In this document: piece after piece, positions 22,431-30,650 of the stretch | Layout of the letters: each line of letters starts with the position of its first letter | Numbering within the stretch: position 1 is the first letter of the stretch | Assembly: GCA_035438705.1 (NCBI GenBank) | Contig: DAORIV010000004.1 | Location: 1 to 39,735 of the forward strand | Length of the DNA stretch: 39,735 nucleotides | Reading direction: 5' to 3' | DNA from: C7867-006 sp035438705 | Lineage (GTDB): Bacteria; Patescibacteriota; Minisyncoccia; Phycocordibacterales; DATDWN01 | The notes under the pieces: generated by a model | What the model saw: the letters and a program-made list of their open reading frames with translations, nothing else | Database searches by the model: none | Told to the model about the DNA's origin: nothing | Made by a program: the position numbers and the translations under genes

Positions 22431-23825
22431 ATGAAAAGAACTTATATAAAGGATTTAGCACAAAACGTGGGACAGGAGGTTGTTATAAAGGGCTGGGTGG
22501 ATGTTAGGCGAGACCAAGGAAAAATGGTCTTTATGGATATGAGAGATATGACTGGAAAGGTCCAGTGTGTAGTTTTACCTAACTATACAGATGTTATCGA
22601 AGCAGTAAAAGAAGTCAGAACTGAGTGGGTTTTGGCTGTTACTGGAATAGTAAACAAAAGACCAGAAAGAAATGTAAAAGTTGGAGTGCTAAATGGAGAT
22701 ATTGAACTAGAAATAACAGGCATTGAAGTTTTGAATAAGTCTGACACTATTCCTTTTGATATTTCAGGAGATACAAAAGAAATCAACGAAGAGGTGCGAC
22801 TAAAATACAGATATGTAGACCTTCGTTCTGACAGAATGCAGAAAAACATCAGAATGCGTCACAAAGTTATAAAGTATATTCGTGATTTTCTGGATAATGA
22901 AAACTTCATTGAAGTAGAAACTCCAATGCTGACAAAGTCTACTCCAGAAGGTTCTCGCGATTATGTTGTGCCAGCTAGACTTTACCCTGGAAAGTTTTAC
23001 GCACTTCCACAGTCTCCACAGCAGTACAAACAACTTTTAATGACATCTGGTGTTGAGAAGTATTTCCAAATTGCGCGATGCATGCGTGACGAAGATACTC
23101 GTGGTGATAGGCAACCAGAGTTTACTCAGCTTGATATGGAACTTTCTTTCGTGCAAAGAGAGGATGTAATGGAGCTAAACGAAAAACTTTTAATAGATCT
23201 TGTAACAAAACTTTATCCAGAAAAGAAAATCCAAACTGTGCCTTTCCCACGACTTACATATGTAGAAGCAATGGAAAAATATGGTAACGACAAGCCAGAT
23301 CTAAGAGAAGATAAAAACGACCCAAATCTTTTAGCATTTTGCTGGGTTATAGATTTTCCATTCTTTGAGAAAACTGATACTGGCGCTTGGACATTTACAC
23401 ACAATCCATTTTCTAGACCAAAACCAGATCATGTTGAGTGGCTTATGAACAAAGAAAATATTGGCGAGATCCTGACTACTCAATACGATGTGGCTTTAAA
23501 CGGATTTGAAATTGGAGGGGGAAGTATAAGAAACCATGATCCAAAAGCGTTAGAAAAGGTTTTTGAAATAATGGGTCACAGTATGGAGGGTATCAAAGCA
23601 AATTTCGGTCATATGCTTTCAGCATTTTCTCTTGGAACTCCACCACACGGAGGTATTGCTTGGGGTCTAGATAGGTTAGTTATGCTACTTCAAAACGAAC
23701 CAAACATTCGTGAGGTTATTCCTTTTGCAAAAACAGGTGAGGGCAAAGATCCAATGATGGACTCTCCTTCTGAAATCTCAGACGACCAACTACTTGAACT
23801 AAATATAAAAACTTTGAAGAAATAA
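22431..23825 (+). CDS. aspS: Aspartyl-tRNA synthetase without GAD insertion
   Basis: Class II synthetase. The 464 residues begin with an OB-fold anticodon domain (VIKGWVDVRRDQGKMVFMDMRD), then the catalytic core: motif 2 YFQIARCMRDEDTRGDRQPEFTQLD (split here: FQIARCMRDEDTRGDR, PEFTQLDMELSF) and motif 3 GIAWGLDRLVMLL. Bacterial AspRS is normally about 590 residues with a GAD domain between KPDLR and WVIDFPFFE. Here YGNDKPDLR is followed after only about a dozen residues by CWVIDFPFFE, so the GAD domain is missing. The core is still of bacterial type. Whether it also charges tRNA-Asn cannot be told here. Confidence 0.95.
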   Translation: MKRTYIKDLAQNVGQEVVIKGWVDVRRDQGKMVFMDMRDMTGKVQCVVLPNYTDVIEAVKEVRTEWVLAVTGIVNKRPERNVKVGVLNGDIELEITGIEVLNKSDTIPFDISGDTKEINEEVRLKYRYVDLRSDRMQKNIRMRHKVIKYIRDFLDNENFIEVETPMLTKSTPEGSRDYVVPARLYPGKFYALPQSPQQYKQLLMTSGVEKYFQIARCMRDEDTRGDRQPEFTQLDMELSFVQREDVMELNEKLLIDLVTKLYPEKKIQTVPFPRLTYVEAMEKYGNDKPDLREDKNDPNLLAFCWVIDFPFFEKTDTGAWTFTHNPFSRPKPDHVEWLMNKENIGEILTTQYDVALNGFEIGGGSIRNHDPKALEKVFEIMGHSMEGIKANFGHMLSAFSLGTPPHGGIAWGLDRLVMLLQNEPNIREVIPFAKTGEGKDPMMDSPSEISDDQLLELNIKTLKK

Positions 23826-23830
23826 TTTGC

Positions 23831-23836
23831 TATAAT
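23831..23836 (+). promoter_or_regulatory. Extended -10 box of scpA (leaderless)
   Basis: TGc-TATAAT, a perfect extended -10, ends six bases before the scpA ATG. Confidence 0.6.
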
Positions 23837-23842
23837 TATTTC

Positions 23843-24571
23843 ATGCCGGATGAGTATCTAGTTAAAACACATATTTTTGAAGGTCCACTTGAGACACTGC
23901 TTTCTCTTATTGAAAAAAGAAAACTTTTTATTAATGACATTTCGCTTGCACAAGTTGCTGATGACTATATTGCATATGTAAAAACACTTGAAAATTTTCC
24001 ATTAGCTGACTCATCACATTTCATACTTATTGCTTCGACACTGGTTCTGATTAAATCCAAGTCTTTATTGCCAGATTTACAACTAACTCCTGAAGAACAG
24101 GAGGATATCCACGATTTAGAAGACAGACTAAAGCAATATCAAAAATACAAGGCACTTTCTGTGCATTTAAAAGAAAGATTTGGTATTCATATTGAGTACC
24201 TTAGGCTTCCAAGTAAAGAAAAGAAAATAGTTTTTACTCCAGACATTAATACCAGCATTTCAAAAATATTTGAGACTGTAAAATCGGTAATCCAGAACAT
24301 TCCCAAAAAAGAATTTGTACCAAAAGCAATTGTTCAAAAAGTTATTTCTTTGGAAGAAATGATGACAAGTTTATCAGAAAGAATTACAAAAAGTTTTAAA
24401 ATGAGTTTTAAAGATTTTTCAGGGCATGGCAAAGCTGAAAAAGTAAATGTAATTGTTAGTTTCCTTGCCATGCTTGAACTCGTAAAACAAGGTATTATAA
24501 ATGTAAGACAAGACGCAGATTTTCAGGATATAGAGATGGAGACACAATCAGTCGGTGTACCACGTTACTAA
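23843..24571 (+). CDS. scpA: Segregation and condensation protein A (kleisin)
   Basis: Kleisin subunit bridging SMC heads in chromosome condensation. The 242 residues show the N-terminal SMC-neck binding domain (FEGPLETLLSLIEKRKLFINDISLAQVADDYIAYV), the LILIASTLVLIKSKSLLP-type helix, and the C-terminal winged-helix part (VIVSFLAMLELVKQGIINVRQ). Its partner scpB follows after a 116-bp repeat element. It starts 17 bases after aspS but carries its own perfect -10 box. Confidence 0.94.
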   Translation: MPDEYLVKTHIFEGPLETLLSLIEKRKLFINDISLAQVADDYIAYVKTLENFPLADSSHFILIASTLVLIKSKSLLPDLQLTPEEQEDIHDLEDRLKQYQKYKALSVHLKERFGIHIEYLRLPSKEKKIVFTPDINTSISKIFETVKSVIQNIPKKEFVPKAIVQKVISLEEMMTSLSERITKSFKMSFKDFSGHGKAEKVNVIVSFLAMLELVKQGIINVRQDADFQDIEMETQSVGVPRY

Positions 24572-24572
24572 A

Positions 24573-24688
24573 CTTCCAAATTTGGCGACCTGCTCGTTAC
24601 GAAATTAAAAATGTTCGTTACCTTACTACTTGTAAGGCTTCTCACATTTTTAATTTCTCAACTTCGCATCTCATCTAAATTATGAAAG
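24573..24688 (+). repeat. 116-bp dispersed repeat with nested hairpin, copy A
   Basis: It starts one base after the scpA stop. The 14-bp arms GAAATTAAAAATGT and ACATTTTTAATTTC pair perfectly and enclose a second hairpin, CTTAC/GTAAG. The ends CTTCCAAATTT and AAATTATGAAAG are imperfect inverted repeats. It aligns without gaps to 39298-39413, about 73% identical by hand count. Confidence 0.88.
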
Positions 24689-24719
24689 TATAAAATTATG
24701 GCTCAAAGAAATTTTCATA

Positions 24720-24725
24720 TATAAT
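24720..24725 (+). promoter_or_regulatory. -10 box of scpB
   Basis: TATAAT ends eight bases before the scpB ATG, so the predicted leader is one or two bases at most. Confidence 0.45.
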
Positions 24726-24733
24726 ACATATAA

Positions 24734-25273
24734 ATGGAATTAGAAAAGAAAATTGAAGCAATACTTTTTTACACTGCTGAGCCTACGAAGGTTAGTTTTT
24801 TGGCTAAAACTCTAGAAGTTAAAAGTGACGAAATCAACGAAGCTCTAGTATTGCTTTCTAAATCTTTAGAAACAAGAGGTATTAAACTTATCAATCATAA
24901 TGATGAAGTTTCTTTAGTTACTTCTCCAGAACTAGCACCACTTATTGAACGAATAATAAAAGAAGAGCGTGAAAGGGATTTGGGTAAGGCGGGCATAGAA
25001 ACTCTTACAATAATTGCCTATAAGGGCCCAGTAACAAAAAAAGAAATAGAGTATATTAGAGGTGTAAACTCACAATATGCTATCAGAAACTTACTCCTTA
25101 GGGGTTTGATTGATAGGTCTGTAAGCAAAACAGATGAAAGAATGGTTGTATACAATATTACATCTGATACAATAAGATTTCTGGGAATTAAAAGCGTTAA
25201 GGATCTTCCAGAGTATGAAGATATGAATAAGCAACTTGAAGTTTCTGAAGAGCTAGAAAACACAGAAGAGTAA
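24734..25273 (+). CDS. scpB: Segregation and condensation protein B
   Basis: Winged-helix partner of ScpA in the SMC complex. The 179 residues start MELEKKIEAILFYTAEPTKV and include the family block LTIIAYKGPVTKKEIEYIRG followed by LLLRGLIDRS, and ITSDTIRFLGIKSVKDLPEY. No SD. The dacA-like gene follows after one base, so the two are probably cotranscribed. Confidence 0.94.
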   Translation: MELEKKIEAILFYTAEPTKVSFLAKTLEVKSDEINEALVLLSKSLETRGIKLINHNDEVSLVTSPELAPLIERIIKEERERDLGKAGIETLTIIAYKGPVTKKEIEYIRGVNSQYAIRNLLLRGLIDRSVSKTDERMVVYNITSDTIRFLGIKSVKDLPEYEDMNKQLEVSEELENTEE

Positions 25274-25274
25274 T

Positions 25275-26213
25275 ATGGAAGAACAAAAGATATCAAAAAC
25301 ACTACACTTTTTTAATATTGCACTTTTTATTGGTGTAGTTTTTATGATTTTTTTAGTAAGTCAAAAATCACAGGACAAAAAAGATCAAATTACTCAAATA
25401 AATGAGCAAGTAAAAAGTTCAGAAGTTTTTGATGATTTAAAACTAAAAGCGAGAGCTGTTTATGTATATGATTTGTCTACGAATAAAGTATTGTATGCAA
25501 AAAATGAAAATGTTCAGTTGCCTCTAGCATCAATTACAAAACTCATGACAGCAGTTGTGGCAGTTGAACTTTTGCCTCAGAACTCAAACATAACCATAAG
25601 AAGTGATTTTCTAAGAGAAGAAGGTGATAGTGGTTTGGTGGTGTCTGAATCATGGAAAATGCGAGACTTATTAGATTTTTCACTTGTTACTTCTTCTAAT
25701 GATGGTGCGAGATCTCTTGCTTCAGTTATAGGTGCAGTAACATTAGATACTTCAGACTATAATCTTGGAAGAAAAGACTTTATAGAAAAAATGAACTCCA
25801 AAGCAAAAGAGTTGGGACTTACACAGTCTTTCTTTTTGAATGAGACTGGTTTAGATATTGATACAAATACAAGCGGTGGTTATGGATCGGCAACAGATGT
25901 GAATACTTTAATGAATTATATGATTGTTAACTACCCAGATGTTCTAGAACCAACTAAATACACAACAATAAAAATAAGTTCAGATGATAAAAAGCACACC
26001 GGAAAAAACACTAATGATTTTGTGGGCTCAATTCCAGGGCTTTTTGCGTCTAAGACTGGATATACAAATATGGCAGGTGGAAACTTGACCGTAGCTTTTG
26101 ATGCGGGCCTTGCACACCCAGTAATTGTTACTGTGCTCGGGTCAACTCAAGAGGGGAGGTTTGAAGATGTTGAGTTGTTGGCTGATGCTACATTCAAATA
26201 CCTTAACCAATAA
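25275..26213 (+). CDS. D-alanyl-D-alanine carboxypeptidase (PBP5-like, S11)
   Basis: Trims the terminal D-Ala of peptidoglycan stem peptides outside the membrane. The 312 residues have an N-terminal membrane anchor (FFNIALFIGVVFMIFLV) instead of the C-terminal amphipathic helix of E. coli PBP5. Catalytic motifs are SITK (in PLASITKLMTAVVAVEL), SSN (in VTSSNDGARSLASVIG) and KTG (in ASKTGYTNMAGG). It fits with mraY, ftsW, murG and the M23 peptidase just downstream. Confidence 0.92.
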   Translation: MEEQKISKTLHFFNIALFIGVVFMIFLVSQKSQDKKDQITQINEQVKSSEVFDDLKLKARAVYVYDLSTNKVLYAKNENVQLPLASITKLMTAVVAVELLPQNSNITIRSDFLREEGDSGLVVSESWKMRDLLDFSLVTSSNDGARSLASVIGAVTLDTSDYNLGRKDFIEKMNSKAKELGLTQSFFLNETGLDIDTNTSGGYGSATDVNTLMNYMIVNYPDVLEPTKYTTIKISSDDKKHTGKNTNDFVGSIPGLFASKTGYTNMAGGNLTVAFDAGLAHPVIVTVLGSTQEGRFEDVELLADATFKYLNQ

Positions 26214-26274
26214 GTAGTAATTTTTAAGATTTAAGGGTATTCTCTGCTCCATTTTTTATTACGTAATTGTTATG

Positions 26275-26312
26275 TATTATTTATATAGTGATATATCGCT
26301 ATATAAATAATA
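26275..26312. repeat. 38-bp near-perfect palindrome
   Basis: TATTATTTATATAG and CTATATAAATAATA pair over 14 bp. The middle is T-GATATATC-G, itself self-complementary, so the palindrome continues to the centre with one T-G pair. It lies 61 bases after the D-Ala carboxypeptidase stop. There is no T run, so it is not a classic terminator. Confidence 0.85.
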
Positions 26313-26342
26313 ATGAATTTTATTGAAAAACTTCATATAACG

Positions 26343-26384
26343 AAAAAGTCGACACGGTAGTCTGTGTGACTTTTTCGTGTCGAC
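26343..26384 (-). terminator. Terminator of the 34-residue membrane peptide gene
   Basis: On the minus strand GTCGACACG pairs with CGTGTCGAC, followed by TTTTT. A competing stem CGAAAAAGTC/GACTTTTTCG (26341-26350 and 26368-26377) overlaps it. Confidence 0.8.
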
Positions 26385-26396
26385 TGTTGCCACCTC

Positions 26397-26501
26397 TTAC
26401 CGTGAAATGATGATGCCAAGCAGCAGGCCGGCGATAATCGCAAGAAGAAACACCACTTGAAAACCGGTACTCCTCACATATTTGAACTGTTCCTCGGTCA
26501 T
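26397..26501 (-). CDS. 34-residue single-span membrane peptide
   Basis: The product reads MTEEQFKYVRSTGF, then a hydrophobic span VVFLLAIIAGLLLGIII and SR. A GAGGTG SD lies eight bases before the ATG and a strong terminator follows the stop. The hydrophobic span has GxxxG-like small residues (AGLLLG), which could pack against another helix. G+C is high. Function unknown; possibilities include a regulator of a membrane enzyme, a structural small protein or a toxin-like peptide, with no evidence to choose. It lies between the D-Ala carboxypeptidase gene and asnB on the opposite strand. Confidence 0.75.
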   Translation of the reverse strand: MTEEQFKYVRSTGFQVVFLLAIIAGLLLGIIISR

Positions 26502-26596
26502 ATTGTAACCACCTCTTTTTAAAACACTATAACAATACTACCAATAGGTCAAGTATTAAAATTGGCTCATTTTTAGACACTTTTTGGGGCATAGGG

Positions 26597-26602
26597 TATA
26601 CT
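26597..26602 (+). promoter_or_regulatory. -10 box of asnB (leaderless)
   Basis: TATACT ends six bases before the asnB ATG; no SD. Confidence 0.5.
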
Positions 26603-26608
26603 TTAAAT

Positions 26609-28462
26609 ATGTGTGGAATATCAGGTGTTATTGGCCCAAAAATCAACGATAAAGAGGCAGTAATAGGCAAAATGGTAGGTAAGATAACTCATCGTGGACC
26701 TGACGATGATGGTTTTTATGTTGATAAAAACATTGCTATGGGAATGAGACGACTTGCAATTATTGACCTAGAAACAGGCAGACAACCTATAGCAACAGAT
26801 GATGGAAAACTCGTGATTGTTTTCAATGGAGAAATATACAACTACAAGGAGTTGAAAGACGAACTTTTGCAAAAAGGATATGTGTTTAAAACAACATCAG
26901 ATACAGAAGTAATTCTAACAATGTTTCAGGAGTATGGTGAAAAAATGTTACCAAAACTTCGGGGTATGTTTGTGTTTTCTATTTACAATACAGAAACCAA
27001 AGAAGTATTTATAGCTAGAGATTTCTTTGGTATCAAACCACTATACTATTATATTCAAAATGAACAGATAGTTGCTTACTCTTCAGAAGTAAAAAGTTTT
27101 GAAGAATTCCCTGGTTTTAAAGCTGAGGTAAATCATGCTGCAGTAGTTAATTTCCTATCATTCCAGTATAACCCACTTGTCGAAACACTTTTCAAAAATG
27201 TTTTTAAGCTTCCGCCAGCACATTATTTAAAAATTAATGTCGATAGTGGAGAGATAGATATAAAAAAATACTGGAATATGGAATTCCATCCAAACAGTTC
27301 TATTCCTGAAGAAGAGGCAAAGAAAGACATTCATGAGACGATAAAAGATTCTGTTGCTCACCATATGATTGCAGATGTACCTGTGGGGGCATTTCTTTCT
27401 GGGGGATTAGACAGTAGTATCATTACTACATTAATGCAGGAAATAAGGGGTGATAATAAAATAAAAACATTTACAGTAGGTTTTAATACTCTAACTGAAG
27501 GAAAAGAAGCAGAAGAGACAGCAAGTTTCCTTGGAACAGATCACACAGAACTAAACATAGGCCCAGATGAGTATTTTAGTGTATTACCTAAAGTAGTTTA
27601 TCACTTCGATGAACCAATTGCTGACCCTTCAGCTGTGGGACTATATTTTGTTGCAGAGGAGGCAAGTAAGCATGTGAAAGTTGTGCTATCGGGTGAAGGT
27701 TCAGATGAACTTTTTGGTGGTTATAATATTTATTTTACTCCAATAGAATCTCAAAAACTTTCTTGGATACCAAAAGTAATATTAAAAGCATTTACTAGTT
27801 TACCTTTTGAATTTTATGGCAAAAATTATTTAAAGAGGGTTTCAATGAAAATAGAAGATTGGTATATCGGCCAAAAGTACTTTAATGGTTCAATTTTTAC
27901 AAGAGAGGAAATTGATTTACTATGGGAAGCTCCTGCTGAAAAATATATGTCACTTGCACCCTTATACAAACATATAAAGTCACTGAGTGATTCTACAAAA
28001 ATGCAATACATAGATATAAACACATGGCTTGTTGGGGACATCCTAGCGAAAGCTGACAAAATGACTATGGCCAACTCTCTTGAGTTACGTGTTCCTTTCC
28101 TAGATAAAGAGGTTGCTAAAATGGCAGGCAAACTTCCAGATAGATACAAGTGGAATGGTGGAGTGTCTAAATACATATTAAGAGAAGCTTTTAAAAATAT
28201 AATTCCAGAAAGTACAAGAAATAGAAGAAAATTAGGCTTTCCAACTCCTGTAAAGGATTGGTTTACAGCAGATAGAAAGGATGTTTACAGGACTATTTTA
28301 GAGAATGAATATATTAATTCTCATATGAGTATTGATTACATCAAAAATATAATTGAAGATCATGTTCATAAAAAAGCAGACAATTCTAGAAAAATATATA
28401 TTCTGCTAGTATTGTCACTGTGGTATGATGTGTTTATATCAAAAAAAATAAAACCAATTTAA
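26609..28462 (+). CDS. asnB: Asparagine synthetase, glutamine-hydrolysing
   Basis: Makes Asn from Asp, ATP and glutamine. The 617 residues start MCGISGVIG, so Cys2 becomes the N-terminal nucleophile of the glutaminase domain (THRGPDDDGFYV, IVFNGEIYNYKEL). The synthetase domain has the ATP loop VGAFLSGGLDSSIITTLM and VVLSGEGSDELFGGYNIYF. It heads a run with mraY after a one-base gap. In this context an amidotransferase of the AsnB family might instead amidate a cell-wall precursor, as some AsnB-like enzymes do; the sequence alone does not decide. Confidence 0.93.
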   Translation: MCGISGVIGPKINDKEAVIGKMVGKITHRGPDDDGFYVDKNIAMGMRRLAIIDLETGRQPIATDDGKLVIVFNGEIYNYKELKDELLQKGYVFKTTSDTEVILTMFQEYGEKMLPKLRGMFVFSIYNTETKEVFIARDFFGIKPLYYYIQNEQIVAYSSEVKSFEEFPGFKAEVNHAAVVNFLSFQYNPLVETLFKNVFKLPPAHYLKINVDSGEIDIKKYWNMEFHPNSSIPEEEAKKDIHETIKDSVAHHMIADVPVGAFLSGGLDSSIITTLMQEIRGDNKIKTFTVGFNTLTEGKEAEETASFLGTDHTELNIGPDEYFSVLPKVVYHFDEPIADPSAVGLYFVAEEASKHVKVVLSGEGSDELFGGYNIYFTPIESQKLSWIPKVILKAFTSLPFEFYGKNYLKRVSMKIEDWYIGQKYFNGSIFTREEIDLLWEAPAEKYMSLAPLYKHIKSLSDSTKMQYIDINTWLVGDILAKADKMTMANSLELRVPFLDKEVAKMAGKLPDRYKWNGGVSKYILREAFKNIIPESTRNRRKLGFPTPVKDWFTADRKDVYRTILENEYINSHMSIDYIKNIIEDHVHKKADNSRKIYILLVLSLWYDVFISKKIKPI

Positions 28463-28463
28463 T

Positions 28464-29519
28464 ATGATAGATGTAATTAAAGTAGTAGTTCCTTCAGTTT
28501 TGTCTTTCTTGATCGGTATTTCTATTACTCCTTTTTTTACAAACATTTTCTACAAATACAAAATGTGGAAAAAATCTGCAAGAACTGAAGCGGGGGATAT
28601 AACAAACAATGATTTTGGGAAGATACATAATACTTCAGAAGAAGTATCTACTCCAAGAATAGGAGGTGTAATAATCTGGGTATCGGTTTTATTTACAATG
28701 TTAGTTGTATATCTTTTGTCAGTATTTTTTCAATCTGATTTAACAGAGAAACTTAATTTTTGGAGTAGAAGTCAAACATATGTTCCTATAGGAGCATTAA
28801 TTCTGGCATCACTTATCGGATTAGCAGATGATTTATTGCAAATATTTGGTAAAGGTTTTTATGCAAAGGATCCACTAATTTATAGAAAAGTTAAAATAGT
28901 ATGTATCACATTAATCGGCTTAGGTATTTCTTATTGGTTTTATGACAAACTAGAATTTACATCTATACATATTCCTTTTGGTGGAGAGCTTCAACTAGGT
29001 TTGTGGTTTATACCATTTTTTATAGTTGTAATGCTTGGAGTGTTTTCAAGCTCGGTTATTGATGGAATGGATGGTCTTTCTGGGGGTGTCATGTCAGTTA
29101 TTTTTACTGCTTACTCTCTTATTGCTTTTGCCAATAATCAGATAGATATTTCTGTATTGTGTGCTGTTATTGCAGGAGCCACACTTGCATTTCTTTGGTT
29201 TAATATTCCACCAGCAAGATTTTATATGGGTGAGACGGGAATACTCGGGCTAACTGTAACACTTTCTGTAATCGCTTTTCTAACTAACTCAGTTTTAGTA
29301 TTACCTCTTATTGCTTTACCACTTGTCGCTACATCACTTTCTGTAGTAATACAAATAACTTCATATAAGTATTTTAATAAGCACAGGGTTTTTAAAGTTG
29401 CTCCACTTCATCATCATTTTGAAGCCCTTGGTTGGCCTAGAACAAAAATAGTAATGAGATATTGGGTTATTTCTTTGGTTTGCGCTATATCAGGAGTAAT
29501 AGTTTCACTAATAAGTTAA
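28464..29519 (+). CDS. mraY: Phospho-MurNAc-pentapeptide transferase
   Basis: Integral membrane enzyme making lipid I from UDP-MurNAc-pentapeptide and undecaprenyl phosphate. The 351 residues have about ten hydrophobic helices and the family motifs: GLADDLLQIFGK (Mg-binding Asp pair), SSVIDGMDGLSGG, FNIPPARFYMGETGILGL and the histidine motif APLHHHFEALGW. It follows asnB by one base and precedes ftsW and murG, the usual division-wall order. Confidence 0.95.
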   Translation: MIDVIKVVVPSVLSFLIGISITPFFTNIFYKYKMWKKSARTEAGDITNNDFGKIHNTSEEVSTPRIGGVIIWVSVLFTMLVVYLLSVFFQSDLTEKLNFWSRSQTYVPIGALILASLIGLADDLLQIFGKGFYAKDPLIYRKVKIVCITLIGLGISYWFYDKLEFTSIHIPFGGELQLGLWFIPFFIVVMLGVFSSSVIDGMDGLSGGVMSVIFTAYSLIAFANNQIDISVLCAVIAGATLAFLWFNIPPARFYMGETGILGLTVTLSVIAFLTNSVLVLPLIALPLVATSLSVVIQITSYKYFNKHRVFKVAPLHHHFEALGWPRTKIVMRYWVISLVCAISGVIVSLIS

Positions 29520-29552
29520 TTTGCACTGTGCTATAATGTTTCTTTGAAATAG

Positions 29553-30650
29553 ATGAAAAAATTCAAAGTTGATTTGCCATTTTTAATATCAGTGATCATC
29601 CTCATAGTAGGAGGATATTTAATATTCCGTTCAGCATCACTTGGTCTACTTTCTAAACAGCCCATCAAATACGCCGGAGTAGCATTTAATCAAACAGTTT
29701 TTGGTTTGCTTTTGGGTTCAATTGCTTGCTTTGTTACATCTAAAATTGATTACAAAATATACAGAAAGTATGCATTTTTCATATTTTTATCATCAATTAT
29801 TGCTACACTTATGGTATTTGTACCAGATATAGGTTTTACTCACGGTGGTGCAAGTAGGTGGGTACGTATTGGAACTTTCTCATTTCAACCATCAGAGTTT
29901 TTGAAAATTGGTTTTATTGTATTTCTTTCCGCATGGATGGCATCAGTTAAAGAAAGAACACAAAATATTAAGTACGGTTTAATACCATTTGTTGTACTCG
30001 TGTTTATTGTGGGTGTGGTCCTTTTGTTACAACCCGACACTGATACATTTATAATTACTGCTTTTGCGGGACTAGCCATTTATCTTTCATCAGGAGGTAG
30101 ATGGAAACATATTTTGGTAATGGGCCTTATTGCAGTTCTAGGTGTTGGTATTTTGGCGTATACAAGACCTTATGTTAAAGCTCGAATTACAACATTTATC
30201 AATCCCGCACATGATTCATTAGGTTCTGGCTATCAGATACAGCAGTCACTAATTGCTATTGGAAGTGGTGGAATGTTTGGTAGGGGATTTGGACAGAGTA
30301 TTCAGAAGTTTAGTGTGTTGCCAGAACCAATAGGAGACTCAATTTTTGCCGTAGCTTCAGAAGAATTCGGTTTTGTTGGAGCCACAACTATAATCATTTT
30401 GTTTATATTTTTCTGTGTAAGAGGGCTTAAAATAGCTTCTAGAACAACAGATTCATTCGGTAGACTAATGGTGATAGGAATTGTTATAATGATTGGAACT
30501 CAGGCTTTTGTAAATATCGGTGCCATGGTTGGGGTATTGCCATTATCTGGGATAACCTTACCTTTTGTAAGTCATGGTGGTACAGCATTATTTATGACGT
30601 TAGCTGAAGTCGGTATAGTCTTAAATATTTCTAAATCAGCAAAAAAATGA
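29553..30650 (+). CDS. ftsW: Peptidoglycan glycosyltransferase FtsW/RodA (SEDS)
   Basis: Membrane SEDS polymerase that extends glycan strands from lipid II. The 365 residues have about ten helices, with GGASRWVRIGTFSFQPSEFLK and the later IAIGSGGMFGRGFGQS and GDSIFAVASEEFGFVG blocks, and a C-terminal LPLSGITLPFVSHGGTAL. Position between mraY and murG supports FtsW rather than RodA. A TGc-TATAAT box lies 15 bases before the ATG, giving a leader of about nine bases without SD. Its TGA stop overlaps the murG start (ATGA). Confidence 0.92.
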   Translation: MKKFKVDLPFLISVIILIVGGYLIFRSASLGLLSKQPIKYAGVAFNQTVFGLLLGSIACFVTSKIDYKIYRKYAFFIFLSSIIATLMVFVPDIGFTHGGASRWVRIGTFSFQPSEFLKIGFIVFLSAWMASVKERTQNIKYGLIPFVVLVFIVGVVLLLQPDTDTFIITAFAGLAIYLSSGGRWKHILVMGLIAVLGVGILAYTRPYVKARITTFINPAHDSLGSGYQIQQSLIAIGSGGMFGRGFGQSIQKFSVLPEPIGDSIFAVASEEFGFVGATTIIILFIFFCVRGLKIASRTTDSFGRLMVIGIVIMIGTQAFVNIGAMVGVLPLSGITLPFVSHGGTALFMTLAEVGIVLNISKSAKK

